Assembly (NCBI RefSeq): GCF_019134595.1
Contig: NZ_CP077770.1
Coordinates: 3,034,501-3,098,500 of the forward strand
DNA length: 64,000 bases
From: Pseudoalteromonas shioyasakiensis
Lineage (GTDB): Bacteria > Pseudomonadota > Gammaproteobacteria > Enterobacterales > Alteromonadaceae
Direction of reading: 5' to 3'
The position numbers and the translations under genes were made by a program. This document shows positions 61,757 through 64,000 of the stretch, in pieces; the stretch's first letter is position 1, and the number at the start of each line of letters is the position of its first letter. A model generated the notes under the pieces. That model worked only from the letters and a program-made list of their open reading frames with translations. It did not search any database and was not told where the DNA came from.

Positions 61757-62749
61757 ATGACCATTAGAATTGCAATTACCCCAGGTGAGCCAGCCGGTAT
61801 TGGCCCTGATTTACTTATCAAGTTAGCCCAGCACCAGTGGGATGCCCAACTGGTGGTGATTGCTGATGGCGCGCTGTTAAAACAGCGCGCTAAGTTGCTT
61901 GGTTTAGATATCAATTTAATTGACTTCGATGACAGCCAAGCACCAAGCATTGCCCCTGCAGGCAGCGTTTACTTACACCAAGTAGATTTAGGCTCTGATG
62001 TTGAAGTGGGCGTACTTAATGACGCCAATGGTCAATATGTTCTGGATACACTGCGCATTGCCAGTGAAAAAAATATGGATGGTACCTTTGCCGCTGTTGT
62101 TACTGGTCCTGTGCATAAAGGGATTATCAACAAAGCAGGTATCTCATTCAGCGGTCACACTGAGTATTTTGCGCAGCAATCGAATACTGCCGATGTCGTG
62201 ATGTTGTTAGCTACAGAAGGCTTACGTGTGGCGCTTGTTACGACGCATATACCGCTTGCTTATGTATCGCGCGCAATCACCGTTGAACGTTTAAGTAAAG
62301 TTGCCACTATTTTAAACCATGACTTACAAACTAAGTTTGGTATTGAAAAACCGCGTATCCTCGTATGTGGTCTAAACCCACATGCTGGCGAAGATGGCCA
62401 TTTAGGCACTGAAGAAATTGATACCATAGCGCCAACGTTAGAGCTGTTAAATAATCAAGGCATGAACTTAATTGGACCATTGCCTGCTGACACCCTGTTC
62501 CAAGATAAATATCTCTCGCAAGCAGATGCCGTGCTTGCAATGTATCACGATCAGGGATTACCTGTGCTAAAATACAAGGGTTTCGGCAATTCGGTCAATA
62601 TCACCCTTGGCCTGCCATTTATTCGCACCTCAGTAGATCACGGTACGGCTCTCGATTTAGCCGGCACAGGGACTGCTGATGTAGGTAGTTTTGAATTAGC
62701 GATCCGCGAAGCAATTAAGCTCGCCCATGAAAAAGCACAGAATCAATGA
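61757..62749 (+). CDS. pdxA: 4-hydroxythreonine-4-phosphate dehydrogenase
   Basis: PdxA oxidises 4-phosphohydroxy-L-threonine in the DXP-dependent vitamin B6 route. The 330-residue protein starts [19 protein letters not shown]. The metal-binding histidines are in [25 protein letters not shown] and [11 protein letters not shown]. The NAD-binding segment [15 protein letters not shown] is intact. It overlaps rsmA by four bases and lies 5 bases after surA, the classical surA-pdxA-rsmA operon. Confidence 0.97.
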   Translation: MTIRIAITPGEPAGIGPDLLIKLAQHQWDAQLVVIADGALLKQRAKLLGLDINLIDFDDSQAPSIAPAGSVYLHQVDLGSDVEVGVLNDANGQYVLDTLRIASEKNMDGTFAAVVTGPVHKGIINKAGISFSGHTEYFAQQSNTADVVMLLATEGLRVALVTTHIPLAYVSRAITVERLSKVATILNHDLQTKFGIEKPRILVCGLNPHAGEDGHLGTEEIDTIAPTLELLNNQGMNLIGPLPADTLFQDKYLSQADAVLAMYHDQGLPVLKYKGFGNSVNITLGLPFIRTSVDHGTALDLAGTGTADVGSFELAIREAIKLAHEKAQNQ

Positions 62750-63552
62750 CAGATAAAGTACATTTAGGACACCGCGCGCGTAAGCGTTTTGGTCAAAACT
62801 TTTTAAACGATGACATGATCATCGACAAAATCGTCACGGCTATCGATCCTAAACCTGAAGACAATTTAGTAGAAATCGGCCCGGGTCTTGGTGCAATCAC
62901 TGAGCCAGTCGCTGATTTAAGTGGCCACCTAACGGTTGTTGAGCTAGATAAAGACTTAGCAGAACGTTTAACGAGCCACCCATTCTTAGGGCCAAAGTTA
63001 ACAGTGCATCAAGGCGATGCAATGAAATTCGATTTTAGCTCTTTGATCAAGTCTGACGAAAAGTTAAAGATTTTTGGTAACTTACCATACAACGTTTCGA
63101 CTCCGCTGTTATTCCATTTATTTGAGTTCGCGGATAACGTAGAGCACATGCATTTTATGCTGCAAAAAGAAGTGGTCAAACGTATGGTCGCAGGCCCGGG
63201 CAGTAAAGCCTTTGGTCGCTTAAGTGTAATGACACAATATTACTGTCACGCAATGCCAGTAATTGATGTGCCGCCAGAGTGCTTTAAGCCAGCACCTAAA
63301 GTAGATTCAGCAGTTATTCGCTTGATCCCTAAAAAGCCTGAGCAACGTTCAGCTAAAAGCACTAAGCTATTAAACACGGTATGTTTAGAAGCCTTTAATC
63401 AACGCCGTAAGACTTTACGTAATAGTTTATCTAACTTACTGACAGCTGAAGAACTAACAAGCATAGGCATTGATATCACTCTGCGTGCTGAAAGCCTGTC
63501 TTTACAACAATTTATTGATATAGCTAATTGGATTTATGACAACAAGCAGTAA
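62746..63552 (+). CDS. rsmA: 16S rRNA (adenine(1518)-N6/adenine(1519)-N6)-dimethyltransferase
   Basis: RsmA/KsgA dimethylates A1518 and A1519 in the 3' helix of 16S rRNA. The 268-residue protein has [14 protein letters not shown], the SAM motif [33 protein letters not shown] and the catalytic [14 protein letters not shown]. The C-terminal [14 protein letters not shown] is diagnostic. It overlaps pdxA by 4 bases and apaG by 17 bases. Confidence 0.98.
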   Translation: MTDKVHLGHRARKRFGQNFLNDDMIIDKIVTAIDPKPEDNLVEIGPGLGAITEPVADLSGHLTVVELDKDLAERLTSHPFLGPKLTVHQGDAMKFDFSSLIKSDEKLKIFGNLPYNVSTPLLFHLFEFADNVEHMHFMLQKEVVKRMVAGPGSKAFGRLSVMTQYYCHAMPVIDVPPECFKPAPKVDSAVIRLIPKKPEQRSAKSTKLLNTVCLEAFNQRRKTLRNSLSNLLTAEELTSIGIDITLRAESLSLQQFIDIANWIYDNKQ

Positions 63553-63925
63553 TTTAGGTTCTCCAATTAAGGTGTCGGTTGAGACCTTCTATGTAGAAGG
63601 TCAATCAGAGCCTGAACAAGATAAATACGTTTTTGCTTACTCAATCACCATAAAAAACCACAGTTTATGCAGTGCTAAGCTATTGAGTCGTTACTGGTTA
63701 ATTACCGATGCCAACGGCAAAGAAGTGGAAGTACAAGGTGAAGGGGTTGTGGGTGAAACACCGACCATTGCCCCAGGTGAAAGCTATAAATACACCAGTG
63801 GTGCAGTGCTTGATACCCCTGTTGGGACGATGCAAGGCCATTACACTATGCGTAACGAATTTGGCACTGAGTTTGAAGCGCCAATCGAGGTGTTTCGTTT
63901 AGCCCGCCCAAACATTTTGCACTAG
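63536..63925 (+). CDS. apaG: Co2+/Mg2+ efflux-associated protein ApaG
   Basis: ApaG is a small immunoglobulin-like (FN3-type) protein, 129 residues, of the operon encoding diadenosine tetraphosphatase. The family blocks are [27 protein letters not shown] (here [11 protein letters not shown]), [14 protein letters not shown] and [22 protein letters not shown]. The start lies within the end of rsmA (17-base overlap), indicating coupling. The molecular role is not settled, though an effect on cobalt resistance was reported for Salmonella CorD/ApaG. Confidence 0.96.
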   Translation: MTTSSNLGSPIKVSVETFYVEGQSEPEQDKYVFAYSITIKNHSLCSAKLLSRYWLITDANGKEVEVQGEGVVGETPTIAPGESYKYTSGAVLDTPVGTMQGHYTMRNEFGTEFEAPIEVFRLARPNILH

Positions 63926-63931
63926 GTAATA

Positions 63932-64000
63932 ATGGCTGACTACGCAATTGGTGACTTACAAGGTTGTTACAGTGAATTTGATGCGTTACTAAAACGTGTC
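63932..64000 (+). CDS. apaH: diadenosine tetraphosphatase (partial, N-terminus)
   Basis: The last 69 bases encode MADYAIGDLQGCYSEFDALL and onward, matching the E. coli ApaH start MATYLIGDVHGCYDEL, with the phosphoesterase metal motif GDxxGCY (His replaced by Gln here). ApaH hydrolyses Ap4A to two ADP. It runs off the right edge and starts 6 bases after the apaG stop, as in the E. coli apaGH operon. Confidence 0.93.
   Translation, partial: MADYAIGDLQGCYSEFDALLKRV

Noticed and set aside
1..64000. tRNA, rRNA, CRISPR arrays, insertion sequences, prophage or integrase genes
   Set aside because: Nothing with cloverleaf structure, regularly spaced repeats, transposase motifs or terminal inverted repeats with target duplications was seen.

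Overview
The window is about 64 kb of an ordinary chromosomal backbone from a marine gammaproteobacterium, most likely a Pseudoalteromonas or a close Alteromonadales relative. This rests on the protein sequences, the moderately AT-rich composition and the gene orders (nudF-yqiB-cpdA-yqiA-parE divergent from tolC; gshB-yqgE-ruvX; pilT-pilU divergent from yggS-proC-yggT; lptD-surA-pdxA-rsmA-apaG-apaH). I see no rRNA, tRNA, insertion sequence, prophage or CRISPR array, and no gene-free stretch of 300 bases or more.

Layout. 1-6716 (minus strand): topoisomerase IV (parC, cut by the window edge, and parE) with a periplasmic sorbosone-dehydrogenase-like protein between them, then yqiA, cpdA, yqiB and nudF. 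6867-9876 (plus): tolC, lpxL and a TcpQ-like membrane-anchored protein. 9873-12659 (minus): glnE. 12732-16992 (plus): a DUF350-like membrane protein with an unrecognised partner, then rsmE, gshB, yqgE and ruvX. 16989-20050 (minus): pilT, pilU and a periplasmic binding-protein-like gene coupled to pilU. 20080-28318 (plus): yggS, proC, yggT, DUF4426, rdgB, hemW, a DUF885 lipoprotein, an unknown protein and an orphan polysaccharide flippase. 28307-29023 (minus): a SIMPL-domain protein. 29193-32825 (plus): a Pat/YfiQ lysine acetyltransferase and a voltage-gated potassium channel.

32848-49552 is the signalling and accessory-rich part. It holds a 1501-residue propeller-PAS-GGDEF-EAL protein in an operon with a GNAT and a DUF3283 protein, a small binding protein, DUF1289, an acyltransferase, a Cu/Zn-type efflux permease with its MerR regulator and MerR-type promoter, a 2-hydroxyacid dehydrogenase, a DUF3192 lipoprotein, a hybrid histidine kinase overlapping a REC-GGDEF response regulator, and a PIN-PhoH ATPase. 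49852-64000 returns to housekeeping: rapA, a small HigBA-type toxin-antitoxin locus, a zinc-ribbon membrane protein, rluA, a DUF3530 protein, djlA, murU-amgK (cell-wall recycling), and the lptD-surA-pdxA-rsmA-apaG-apaH cluster.

The most notable points are: (1) the HigB-like toxin is cut short by an in-frame stop, and the lost tail is still readable up to the antitoxin; (2) a MerR promoter with a 20-bp spacer containing a 22-bp dyad drives a regulator-permease operon whose permease carries six CC-type cysteine repeats; (3) a two-gene cassette (DUF350-like plus unknown) sits between glnE and rsmE; (4) a periplasmic sensor-like protein is fused translationally to the end of pilTU; (5) five convergent gene pairs overlap at their 3' ends. 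I do not see a clearly new multi-gene defence or biosynthetic system; the cassettes at 12732-14115, 26374-28318 and 40480-42151 are the best candidates for uncharacterised function.
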